Shown here piece by piece: positions 55,009-63,085 of a stretch of DNA of 64,000 nt. Made by a program: the position numbers and the translations under genes. The DNA is taken from NCBI GenBank assembly GCA_965243715.1, contig CBDEVU010000006.1:239516-303515 (forward strand), given 5' to 3'. The stretch comes from UBA11606 sp965243715 (GTDB lineage: Bacteria > Actinomycetota > Acidimicrobiia > Acidimicrobiales > Aldehydirespiratoraceae). Positions within the stretch are counted from its first letter, which is position 1; every line of letters starts with the position of its first letter. Below the pieces are notes generated by a model that was not told the DNA's origin, ran no database searches, and worked only from the letters and a program-made list of their open reading frames with translations.

Positions 55009-56315
55009 GTTGACCTCCCATTGGTCGAGTCGATCGAGTTGATCGTGTCGACAATGGCGGCGATGCCTTCGTCGATTTCGTGCTCGCTCACGTCTAGCAT
55101 CGGAGTGATGCGGATGACATTTCCGTAGAGTCCGCCTTTGCCCACGAGCAGGCTCCGGTCTTTGCAGCCTTCGAGGATGGCGTTGGCTCGATCGGGGTCG
55201 GGATCGTTGGTATTGGACTGGACCATCTCGATGGCTTGCATCAACCCTTTGCCGCGAAGTTCCGCAATCCACTCCACGCGATCAACTACGGGTTGAAGTC
55301 CTGCGGTCAGTCGTTGTCCCATGGCGAGGGCGTTGGCCCTCAGATTGTTGGCTTTCGAGTAGCGCAGGGTGGCGAGGCCCGCCGCGGCCGATAGTGGGTT
55401 ACCGCCGAACGTGCTGAACGAATGGCCGGTGATGGTGTCGCTGATCTCCGCTCTCGCCACGATGCCCGCGAGGGTTATTCCGTTGCCGACTCCCTTGGCG
55501 AAGGTGAGCATGTCGGGCACGATATCGTGAGCTTGATAACCCCAGAAATGTTCACCGGTTCGACCCCAACCGGTTTGCACTTCGTCGCTCACGAACAAGA
55601 TGCCGTGGTTGGATAGAACCTTTTGCAGTCGGCCGAAGAAACCATCGGGTGGAGTGGCGAAACCACCCACCCCTTGGATGGGTTCGGCGATTAGGCAGGC
55701 CACATCGCCCGCCGTCATCATGTCGATTACCTGTTCGAGATCGTCGGCGCACGCTTCGGTAAATGCGGTGTCGTCGAGGTCGCGAAACGGGCTCCGCAGG
55801 CGGTACGCCCCGTGGACAAAGTTGACCGAGAGCCCCGACAAGCTAGTGGATGACCATGACGAATGAGAGGTGATGGCCTGGGCGGTGAACGAACGGCCGT
55901 GGTAGCTATTGCGCATGGCAAGCACTTGGTTGGATTTGCGATAGCTGGTGGCCAACAAGAGGGCGGTATCGTTGGCCTCGCTGCCCGACGTGGTGAAGAA
56001 TACCCGAGCGTCAGGAATCCCCGAAACGGCGGCGATTTCCTCGGCCAGTTCGATCATTGGTTCGGAGAGATACAGGGTCGAGGTGTGCATCACCTTGGCC
56101 GCTTGGGCCTGGACCGCGGCGACTACGGCGGGGTTGCTGTGACCAACCATAGTGGTGAGCACTCCGCCGAAAAAGTCGAGGTAGCGGTCGCCTTCGAGGT
56201 CCCAGATGTAGCTCCCTTCACCATGATCGATGGATACCGGTTCGGCGTATAGGGGTTTCACATACGACGGTAGGACCGCTTGGTAGCGGGCCAGCAACTC
56301 GGCCGTGGAGGTCAT
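55005..56315 (-). CDS. Class III aminotransferase (beta-alanine/beta-aminoisobutyrate type)
   Basis: A 436-residue PLP enzyme: YLDFFGGVLTTMVGHSNP near the N terminus, TSGSEANDTALLLA for the phosphate pocket, AEPIQGVGGFATPP and FVSDEVQTGWGRTGEHFW, and PLP Lys in LTFAKGVGNGITLAG (about residue 268). It would transfer the amino group of beta-alanine or beta-aminoisobutyrate, giving the semialdehyde for the MmsA-type enzyme. ATG 56315 overlaps the upstream stop by one base (TGATG). It resembles alanine-glyoxylate aminotransferase 2, which uses the same substrates. Confidence 0.88.
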   Translation of the reverse strand: MTSTAELLARYQAVLPSYVKPLYAEPVSIDHGEGSYIWDLEGDRYLDFFGGVLTTMVGHSNPAVVAAVQAQAAKVMHTSTLYLSEPMIELAEEIAAVSGIPDARVFFTTSGSEANDTALLLATSYRKSNQVLAMRNSYHGRSFTAQAITSHSSWSSTSLSGLSVNFVHGAYRLRSPFRDLDDTAFTEACADDLEQVIDMMTAGDVACLIAEPIQGVGGFATPPDGFFGRLQKVLSNHGILFVSDEVQTGWGRTGEHFWGYQAHDIVPDMLTFAKGVGNGITLAGIVARAEISDTITGHSFSTFGGNPLSAAAGLATLRYSKANNLRANALAMGQRLTAGLQPVVDRVEWIAELRGKGLMQAIEMVQSNTNDPDPDRANAILEGCKDRSLLVGKGGLYGNVIRITPMLDVSEHEIDEGIAAIVDTINSIDSTNGRST

Positions 56316-57157
56316 CAGGCTTGGGTGATCACGTCGTACATGTCGGGTCGGCGGTCGCGATAGAAAGCCCACTGACTGCGAACCTCGTCGACCATGTTGA
56401 GGTCGAGATCGCGGATGACTAACTCCTCGTCGGTGTCCGACGCAGTGCCATCAACGAACTGGCCTCGGGGGTTGGCGAAATAAGACGTCCCGTAGAAGTC
56501 GTTGTCGCCTAGGTCTTCGATTCCGACCCGGTTGATGGCCCCGACGAAGTACATGTTGGCCGCGGCCGAAGCGGTCTGTTCTAGTTGCCAGAGGTAGGCC
56601 GACAGGCCGCGACTGGTAGCCGATGGATTGAACACGATCTGGGCTCCGTTGAGGCCAAAGGCCCGCCATCCCTCAGGGAAGTGACGGTCGTAGCAAATGT
56701 TTACCGCGACGCGACCAACGGCGGTGTCAAACACCGGATAGCCGAGGTTTCCGGGGCGGAAGTAGAACTTCTCCCAGAATCCTTTCACCTGCGGAATGTG
56801 GACCTTGCGGTACTTGCCGAGATAGCTACCGTCGGCGTCGATCACCGCAGCAGTGTTGTAGAGAACGCCGGGCTGTTCTTCTTCGTACATCGGCAACACG
56901 AGCACCATGGCGTACTTTTCGGCCAGTTCTTGGAAGCGCTTGGTTGTGGGGCCATCAGGAATGGCTTCGGCGTAGCTATAAAACTTGGCGTCTTGAACTT
57001 GGCAGAAATAGGGCCCGTAGAACAATTCTTGAAAGCACATGACTTGGGTACCTGCCGCGGCCGCCTCGGCCAAGTACTTCTCGTGGACCTCGATCATCGA
57101 TTCCATATCGCCGGTCCAGGCGGTCTGCAAGATCGCGGCTTTCACAGTTTCGGACAT
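56315..57157 (-). CDS. Beta-ureidopropionase (nitrilase superfamily)
   Basis: A 280-residue carbon-nitrogen hydrolase with the Glu-Lys-Cys triad in CFQELFYGPYF, GKYRKVHIPQ and NICYDRHFPEGWRAF. The FYGPYFCQ and KGFWEKFYFRPGN motifs are typical of N-carbamoyl-beta-alanine amidohydrolase. It cleaves carbamoyl-beta-alanine to beta-alanine, CO2 and ammonia, the third step of reductive pyrimidine degradation. ATG 57157 has TTGGAGG upstream and is the first gene of the minus-strand operon, divergent from the MocR regulator. A TACAAT -10-like box lies at 57225-57230 on the minus strand. Confidence 0.9.
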   Translation of the reverse strand: MSETVKAAILQTAWTGDMESMIEVHEKYLAEAAAAGTQVMCFQELFYGPYFCQVQDAKFYSYAEAIPDGPTTKRFQELAEKYAMVLVLPMYEEEQPGVLYNTAAVIDADGSYLGKYRKVHIPQVKGFWEKFYFRPGNLGYPVFDTAVGRVAVNICYDRHFPEGWRAFGLNGAQIVFNPSATSRGLSAYLWQLEQTASAAANMYFVGAINRVGIEDLGDNDFYGTSYFANPRGQFVDGTASDTDEELVIRDLDLNMVDEVRSQWAFYRDRRPDMYDVITQA

Positions 57158-57237
57158 GTCTTGCCTCCAAGGTTGGGATTGGGGAGCAAGGCCGCTCTCA
57201 CCATTTATGAGTTGATGGTATTTGATTGTAGAGGGTC

Positions 57238-57267
57238 TTGACAAGGGTCTCTTTGTTCTATACAAAG
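57238..57267 (+). promoter_or_regulatory. Leaderless promoter and palindromic operator of the MocR-type regulator
   Basis: TTGACA (57238-57243), a 17-bp spacer and TACAAA (57261-57266) place the start codon 6 nt after the -10, as for a leaderless mRNA. CTTTGT (57251-57256) and ACAAAG (57262-57267) form an inverted repeat covering the -10, a likely autoregulatory site. The divergent operon promoter is within 40 bp. Confidence 0.6.
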
Positions 57268-57272
57268 AATCT

Positions 57273-58589
57273 ATGGAGGTAGAGATCGCGGCGAGCCTAG
57301 AAGATCGTTCCGGGCCGGGGATCGCCGCCGCGATCGGGTCGCTGATTACCGGCGGGCAGATCAACCACGGTGACAAACTTCCTACAGTGCGGTCGCTCGC
57401 CGCCCACCTCGGCGTCAGTGCCAATACGGTGTCAGATGCTTGGCGCATCCTGCAAACGCACGGGGCCATCACCACCGACCGGCGCCGGGGCACGACCGTG
57501 CGTTCTACTCGCGTCGGCCTCGCCGGACGCTACTGGCGGGTGCCGGTCGAGCCTGGGACGATAGAACTCGACCTGAGCACAGGCACGCCGGACCCAACCC
57601 TGCTGCCTCCCTTGGGACCGGTGCTTCATCAGTTGCACACCGACGTTGGGGTCACCTCGTATCTTGATCCGCCGGTCCTCGTCGAACTCGAAGCAGAACT
57701 GCGCCGAAGCTGGCCGTTCGTCCCCGCCGCCCTCACCGTGGTCGACGGCGCTCACGACGCCCTCGACCGCGCTGTCACCGAGATCGTAAACCTTGGTGAT
57801 CACGTGATCGTTGAGGATCCGACTTTCCCCCCACTGCTCGACATGTTGGACCTCGCGGGGGCCCGCATCACGGGGGTGCCCGTCGACTCCGGTGGTCCCT
57901 CGCTCGAACATATGGCCGCGGCCATGCGGGCCGATCCGGTTGCCGTCATCATCCAACCCCGGACCCACAATCCGACGGGCGTACACCTTTGCGCCGAACG
58001 ATCCCAAGCGGTGGCCCGCCTAGTTGACGGAACTCGCACCCTCGTCATCGAAGATGATCACTCGGCGGGGGCGACGAACGTGGCGATTCATAGCGTCGGC
58101 GAGCACGCCCCCGACAACACCGTCCATATCAGAAGCTTCTCGAAATCTTACGGCCCTGATCTTCGCATCGCTGCGATCAGTGGACCAAAACCGGTGATCG
58201 CTGCCATCGCCCGGCGCCGACAACTAGGCCCTTCGTGGACAAGTCGTCTGATCCAACAGATCCTGCTCACCATGCTGCTCGATCCCGCCACTGAGGACTT
58301 GATAGCGCTGGCCGAAACCGAGTACAGCAGGCGCCGCGGTGAGCTTTGCCTTCTGCTCGCCGAGCGGGGGATTACTGTGGAACCGGGCGCGGGACTCAAC
58401 CTGTGGATCCCCGTCAGCGACGAGTTGCGCGCCGTTGTGACTTTGGCGGCCCATGGAATCGGCGTCGCTCCCGGCGCTCCGTTTCGGGCCAGCAGTTCCC
58501 CCGAGCAACACATCAGACTCAGCATCGGTACCCTCCGCGGCGATTCCGAAAGAGTGGCCGACATAGTCCTCCTCGCCGCCACGCAGTAG
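57273..58589 (+). CDS. MocR-type GntR/aminotransferase transcriptional regulator
   Basis: A 438-residue regulator. The N-terminal GntR winged helix (GDKLPTVRSLAAHLGVSANT, then VSDAWRILQTHGAIT, about residues 28-72) is joined to a class I aminotransferase-like domain (DHVIVEDPTFPPLLDML; IIQPRTHNPTGVH; VIEDDHSAGATNV; the PLP Lys region RSFSKSYGPDLRI near 290). MocR proteins sense PLP-linked amino compounds and often control adjacent amine or pyrimidine catabolism. It is divergent from the beta-ureidopropionase operon and is its probable regulator. ATG 57273 is chosen because it fits the leaderless promoter. A scrambled partial copy of its 3' end lies at 59588-59832. Confidence 0.88.
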   Translation: MEVEIAASLEDRSGPGIAAAIGSLITGGQINHGDKLPTVRSLAAHLGVSANTVSDAWRILQTHGAITTDRRRGTTVRSTRVGLAGRYWRVPVEPGTIELDLSTGTPDPTLLPPLGPVLHQLHTDVGVTSYLDPPVLVELEAELRRSWPFVPAALTVVDGAHDALDRAVTEIVNLGDHVIVEDPTFPPLLDMLDLAGARITGVPVDSGGPSLEHMAAAMRADPVAVIIQPRTHNPTGVHLCAERSQAVARLVDGTRTLVIEDDHSAGATNVAIHSVGEHAPDNTVHIRSFSKSYGPDLRIAAISGPKPVIAAIARRRQLGPSWTSRLIQQILLTMLLDPATEDLIALAETEYSRRRGELCLLLAERGITVEPGAGLNLWIPVSDELRAVVTLAAHGIGVAPGAPFRASSSPEQHIRLSIGTLRGDSERVADIVLLAATQ

Positions 58590-58666
58590 CCAACGGCGTG
58601 GGGATAGCAGGCTTGGATGCTCCTAGGGTTACTGATGCCGCCTTGTCCACTGAGCAAAGCCAAAGC

Positions 58667-58701
58667 ATACTGTTGACAGTATATACTGTTGATAGTATAT
58701 T
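58667..58701 (+). promoter_or_regulatory. Promoter with tandem palindromic operators of the toxin-antitoxin pair
   Basis: ATACTGTTGACAGTAT (58667-58682, a perfect palindrome) abuts ATACTGTTGATAGTAT (58683-58698). Embedded in them are TTGACA (58673-58678), a 17-bp spacer and TATATT (58696-58701). The GTG start follows after 7 nt. This is the classic layout for antitoxin autorepression of a leaderless operon. Confidence 0.75.
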
Positions 58702-58708
58702 CCGAAGA

Positions 58709-59150
58709 GTGTCGAAAGTGTCGTACCATCCTAAGTTCGCCAGCCAGTACGAGACTCTGGCCACTCGGGCCGAGGGTGCCGACTACCTCATGGCGTTATT
58801 TGGCGAGATCTCAGCCCTCTTGCGCGCTTTGGAGGACCTAGGCCACGAGATCGAGGGCGACCAGCCCGAGGACGCTAGCCATCCGATAGTGATCTCTCGG
58901 TTTCAGACCTTCGACGCCCCCAACCAACTTCACCCCCTACGCCTATGCCCCGCCGATCCTGCGCATCCCCTATGTCTGGTTCGACGTGACCGGTGGCGAG
59001 CAGGTCGCGGTGGTGATGCTGATCGGTGACAAATCCGACCTCGGCACCGCCTGGTATCCCGGTATTGTCCAGCAGATTGAAGGCACCTTGATACCGGAGT
59101 GGGAACACCGAAACCCCAAGCACAAAGCCCACATCAGGAGAACACGATGA
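58709..59150 (+). pseudogene. higB: HigB/RelE-like toxin, frameshifted as read
   Basis: The first frame gives KVSYHPKFASQYETLATRAE to SRFQTFDAP. A second frame continues with NFTPYAYAPPILRIPYVWFD and QVAVVMLIGDKSDLGTAWYP to KAHIRRTR. Joined they make about 147 residues resembling the ParE/HigB-type toxins encoded upstream of an XRE antitoxin. The shift is at a C5 run (58917-58921). Such toxins cleave mRNA at ribosomes. GTG 58709 follows the leaderless promoter, and the restored stop overlaps the antitoxin start (ATGA). As read, the toxin is truncated, which would leave the antitoxin without a target. Confidence 0.7.
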
Positions 59151-59551
59151 CCACCAAAAACAACTCGGCCATTCCCGATGGGGCCGATACCTACACCGAC
59201 GAAGATTGGGACTTGGCTACCGACCGGATCCGGTCCACCCGGGATCGGGTGCTAGTTGAGAACCAGAGCGCAGCTGACGCCGAAGAACGGACATATGCCA
59301 AGATCTCGGGGCGAGTTCAGACCCTGGCCGCGATCCGTAAAGCTCGCAGTCTTACCCAAAAGCAGATTTCCGCCCAACTCGATATCAGCCAAGCCGAAGT
59401 GTCGCGCATGGAACGGCGAGGCAACCTCCACCTCGACACCCTAGCCCGATTCATCGAAGCCACCGGTGGAAAACTCCGTATTACCGCCATCTTCGAGGAT
59501 ACCGAAGTCGAAGTCGGCATCGGCGATCTCCTTGAAGGGAAACCTCACTGA
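59147..59551 (+). CDS. higA: XRE-family antitoxin (HigA-like)
   Basis: A 134-residue protein with a helix-turn-helix at about 78-118 (LTQKQISAQLDISQAEVSRM, then ERRGNLHLDTLARFIEATGG), followed by an AbrB-like short beta tail. It pairs with the upstream toxin by overlapping ATGA and would both neutralise it and repress the promoter through the palindromes at 58667-58698. ATG 59147 is chosen for that overlap; the frame extends upstream to 59099. Intact, unlike the toxin. Confidence 0.82.
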   Translation: MTTKNNSAIPDGADTYTDEDWDLATDRIRSTRDRVLVENQSAADAEERTYAKISGRVQTLAAIRKARSLTQKQISAQLDISQAEVSRMERRGNLHLDTLARFIEATGGKLRITAIFEDTEVEVGIGDLLEGKPH

Positions 59552-59587
59552 CGAGGAGCTCTTAAGCCTGCTCATCGCTATGGCAAC

Positions 59588-59832
59588 GAGTTGCGCAAGA
59601 CGAAACGGTTCCTGCTGGGCGAGATTCTGAGGGACCGGACCCATGGAATTTTCGTTGTTGTCGGCAACCCGGCGCTCCGATGTTCAGGGCCAGCAGTTCC
59701 CCCGAGCAAACACATGGGGCGCTACGAGGCGGTCACGGGCATACGTGCGTAACGGCCTGAACCGAGCGGGCGATTCCGTGAAAGAGTGGCGCGGGACATC
59801 AACCTGTGGATCCTCGTCCGCCACGCAGTAGC
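59588..59832 (+). pseudogene. Scrambled relic of the MocR gene 3' end
   Basis: Short identical blocks shared with the end of the intact regulator gene are spread over this stretch: GAGTTGCGC, CCATGGAAT, CCGGCGCTCCG, CCAGCAGTTCCCCCGAGCAA, CGATTCCG, AAGAGTGGC, CAACCTGTGGATCC and CGCCACGCAGTAGC. The block CAACCTGTGGATCC has moved: it precedes GAGTTGCGC in the gene but follows AAGAGTGGC here. Insertions separate the blocks, and no frame survives. The toxin-antitoxin genes therefore lie between the intact gene and a decayed copy of its end. Confidence 0.7.
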
Positions 59833-59915
59833 TTTAGCTCAGCGACAACGCGTGCCGGGGGAGTGTCACACGCTGTCGGTACGGTTCGAGGGGTAACTAA
59901 TGGGGGGAATGACCG

Positions 59916-62900
59916 GTGGTGTTAATCGAGGGGGAGCAAGCGGTCCGAGTGCCCGAGCAGGGCAATCTGGTTCGGGTCCGAGACCGTTTCTGGGTGGTCG
60001 AGTCGCTAAGAAAATCAGTCCGGACCGTCGACGCGTTGAGTTCGGTCGGAGCAACCCGCCATCATCTTCTCAAACTTGTGCCGATCGACGACAAAGGGCG
60101 CGCGGATCCCTTCGAGGTCATCTGGGAGACCGAACCGGGCACGGAGGTACGTCCCCAAGCCGAACTGCCTGATCCCTCCAGCGGAGTCGACGACGTGGCC
60201 ACCTTCGCCGCCTTTCTCGATGCGGTGCGCTGGGGGGCTACCGCGTCGGCCAACACGAAAGCGTTTCAGTCGCCGTTTCGGGCCGGTATTGAGGTCGAAG
60301 ATTATCAACTCCTACCACTAGTCAGGGCCCTCGGCCTGCCCCGAGTGAACTTGCTAATCGCCGACGATGTTGGTTTGGGCAAGACCGTCGAGGCGGGCCT
60401 TATTGCTCAGGAACTGGTGCTGCGGAATCAGGCCCACAAGATCCTTGTGGTGTGTCCCCCGAGTTTGTGCCTGAAGTGGAAGCGGGAGATGGGCGAGCAG
60501 TTCGGCCTGCGTTTTGAAGTGGTCGATACGGACTACGTTCGCCGGTTGCGCCGACAGCGTGGCGCGGGGGTCAACCCTTTCCGGTCGCATCCCCGGCTGA
60601 TCGTTTCGATGGAGTGGCTCAAGTTCGAATCGCAGATGCGTTGGTTCGACGAGTTCTTGCCGCCCGATCCCAATACCTACCCGCGGGCGTTCGATCTGTT
60701 GATCGTCGATGAGGCCCACCGGATCGCCCCGTCCGCGGTCGGCCATTACGCCAAGGAATCGTTGCGGACCGAGGCCATGCGCCACCTCGCCCCCCACTTC
60801 GAGCATCGCCTTTTCCTGACCGCTACTCCTCACAACGGCTACCCAGAATCGTTCCAGTCCCTTCTCGAGATGCTCGACCCGAACCGCTTCACGAAAGGCA
60901 TCAAACCCAGCGCTAGAGACCGTGACGCGGTGATGGTGCGGCGGCTCAAATCGCATCTGCGGACCTTGCTCCCCGATGGCCACAATCGCTTCCCCGAGCG
61001 CCGGATTCAGGCCATCGAGGTTGATTTCCCTCCCCCCGAGCGGGCGCTGTTTGAATTGCTCGACGAGTACACGTTGTTGCGTCTCGGCGGGGTTGGGGAT
61101 CGCACGCCCGCCGAGCGAGCCGCCTACCGCTTGGTGACCCTGTTGTTGAAAAAGCGCCTGTTGTCCTCGCCCGCCGCGTTCAAACACACCCTCGACCAAC
61201 ACATTGCCACCCTCGAATCCACCCTGCCTCACCCGACCACCGAACAGGCGCTCTTAGAAGCGGAGGCCGCCCTCGAAGATGAAGCCGACGATTCCGAACT
61301 CGTTTCGGACCAGGAAAAAGAGGCCCAAATTCTAGTCGCCGCGGCGCTGGCCAAGGTCGACCAGAAACAAGAGGAGTCGCTACTGGCCCGGATGCGCCAC
61401 CAGGCCGACCAGCGGCATCGTCGTGCCGACGCCAAGACCAAGCGCCTCATGGATTGGATCGGCGAGGTCTGCTACCCGAACGGAACCTGGAATAACGAGC
61501 GGGTTATCGTGTTCACCGAGTATCGTGCCACGCTCAACTATCTCGAAGAGTTGCTTACAGCGCCGCACCCCAACAGACCCCCGATGCAGGATCGTATTGA
61601 GGCCTTCCACGGCAGTCTCGATCAAGACAATCGCGAGCGCATCATCCGTGAGTTCAACTACGACCCGGCCCAGACCAAAGTCCGGGTGCTGTTGGCCACC
61701 GATGCCGCGTCGGAGGGCATCGACCTTCATCGCCAATGTCACCGGCTGGTCCATGTCGATGTGCCGTTCAACCCCAACCGGATGGAACAACGCAACGGGC
61801 GCATTGATCGTCACGGCCAGAAGTCGTCCACCGTCGACATTTTCCACTTCGCCGCGGCCACCAACGACAACTCCACTGTTGCCTACGACCATTCCTTTTT
61901 GTTTCGGGTGGCGCGAAAGGTGGACGACATCCGTGACGACTTGGGTTCAGTGGCGTCGGTTCTCGCCGCTCGGATCGAGGCTCGGATGTTGGGTGACGGC
62001 GATCACCGCCTCGACGATATTGACGCTCGCAGCGCCGAGCGGCGAGATCAGCTCCGAGTCGACGTGGAGAGAATCAAACAGCGCTTCGCGTCTGATATCG
62101 AAAAGGTTCGCGACCAGTATCTCACCAGTGCCCAGGAACTTGATCTCACCCCAGAGCGTGTGCATCGGGCGGTTGCGGTGGCGTTGCGGATCGACGGTCA
62201 GCCTCCGCTGAGCCCAACACTGCTCAAGCGGGGCGGAGCTACCGTGCCGGTGTTTGAGATCGGCGAGTTGACTGGCACGTGGGGCGAGACTCTGGTGGGT
62301 TTGTATAACGAGGTGGAGAGGTTCCGACTCCCAGCCACTTTCGACCCGGCGGTGGCCCACGGCCACCAAGACGTTCTCTACCTCCACGTTGGTCATCCTT
62401 TCGTGGCCCGCGCCCTAAGAACGCTGCGGGCCCAGGTTTGGGGCGCCTCGGCAGACAACAAAATCAACCGGGTCACCTTGCGTTACGCCGACATCAACGA
62501 ACCTGTGGCGGTGGCCCACGCCCGGATCGTGGTTAACGGTGCCGATGGTTCGACCCTCGACGAGGTGATCGAACCGGCCGCGGTTCGTATCGGCGGTCGT
62601 CACGGACGTTTAAACGTTGGCGAAACCAGAGAAGCGGTGGACGCCGCGGGTACTCAGGACCCGCCGTCTCACGTGCGCGCCCGCTACCTAGATCAGTGGG
62701 GGGGGGGGGTCGGCTGCAGCCTTTGTTGGAAAGTGCGTTGGCGGCCCGCGCCGAAGAGGTACGCGACCAGCGTGGTCGGCAGATGGATGCCAAGCGCGAG
62801 GCGGAAGAGAAGCGACTCCGCGAAACGCTGCGCGACCTCCAGGAGAGCATCCGACGCGAACTGCGAACTATTGAGGGACCCGAACGGGTTGAGCAGATTA

Positions 62901-63085
62901 GCTTCTTTGACGCCGACGAAAAGAAGCAGTACCAAAAGGACCTTGCCGCTTTGCGCGAACGTGTCGAGCGCATCGATGACGACATCGCGGCCGAGGTCGA
63001 CATTTTGCGCCGTCGCTACGCGGTGCGCGACCACAACTGGTTCCCGGTGGCTATCGAGTTGCTTATCCCGAACGGGGAACGCTGA
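59916..63085 (+). CDS. drmD: DISARM class 1 SNF2-like helicase DrmD, with G12 tract causing a frameshift as read
   Basis: About 1056 residues when restored. The SNF2-type motor shows DVGLGKTVEAGLIAQ (about residue 150), LLIVDEAHRIAP (about 263), LFLTATPHNGYPES (about 299), ATDAASEGIDLHRQC (about 594) and RNGRIDRHGQ (about 626). The long DNA-handling C terminus has QISFFDADEKKQYQKD. DISARM DrmD helps a membrane-independent defence block incoming phage DNA together with DrmA, DrmB, DrmC and a methylase. At 62698-62709 twelve G residues put QWGGG into a frame that reads GCSLCW; ten or thirteen would restore RLQPLLESALAA. GTG 59916 has GGGGGG 8 nt upstream. It overlaps the next start by one base. 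Confidence 0.85.
62698..62709 (+). repeat. G12 homopolymer inside drmD
   Basis: Twelve consecutive G residues at codon about 928. The downstream part of DrmD is in frame only with 10 or 13 G, so the count read here switches the C-terminal region off. Such tracts change length by slipped-strand replication and are also error-prone in sequencing. Confidence 0.9.

Noticed and set aside
58346..58708. Upstream extension of the toxin frame overlapping the MocR gene
   Set aside because: The frame is open by chance inside the regulator gene; the promoter and operators place the start at 58709.
59643..59831. Short open frame after the antitoxin gene
   Set aside because: It coincides with the scrambled MocR relic and has no domain or ribosome-binding site.
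59900..60172. Open frame starting at ATG 59900 before drmD
   Set aside because: Low-complexity Gly/Arg product in another frame of the drmD 5' end; a shadow.
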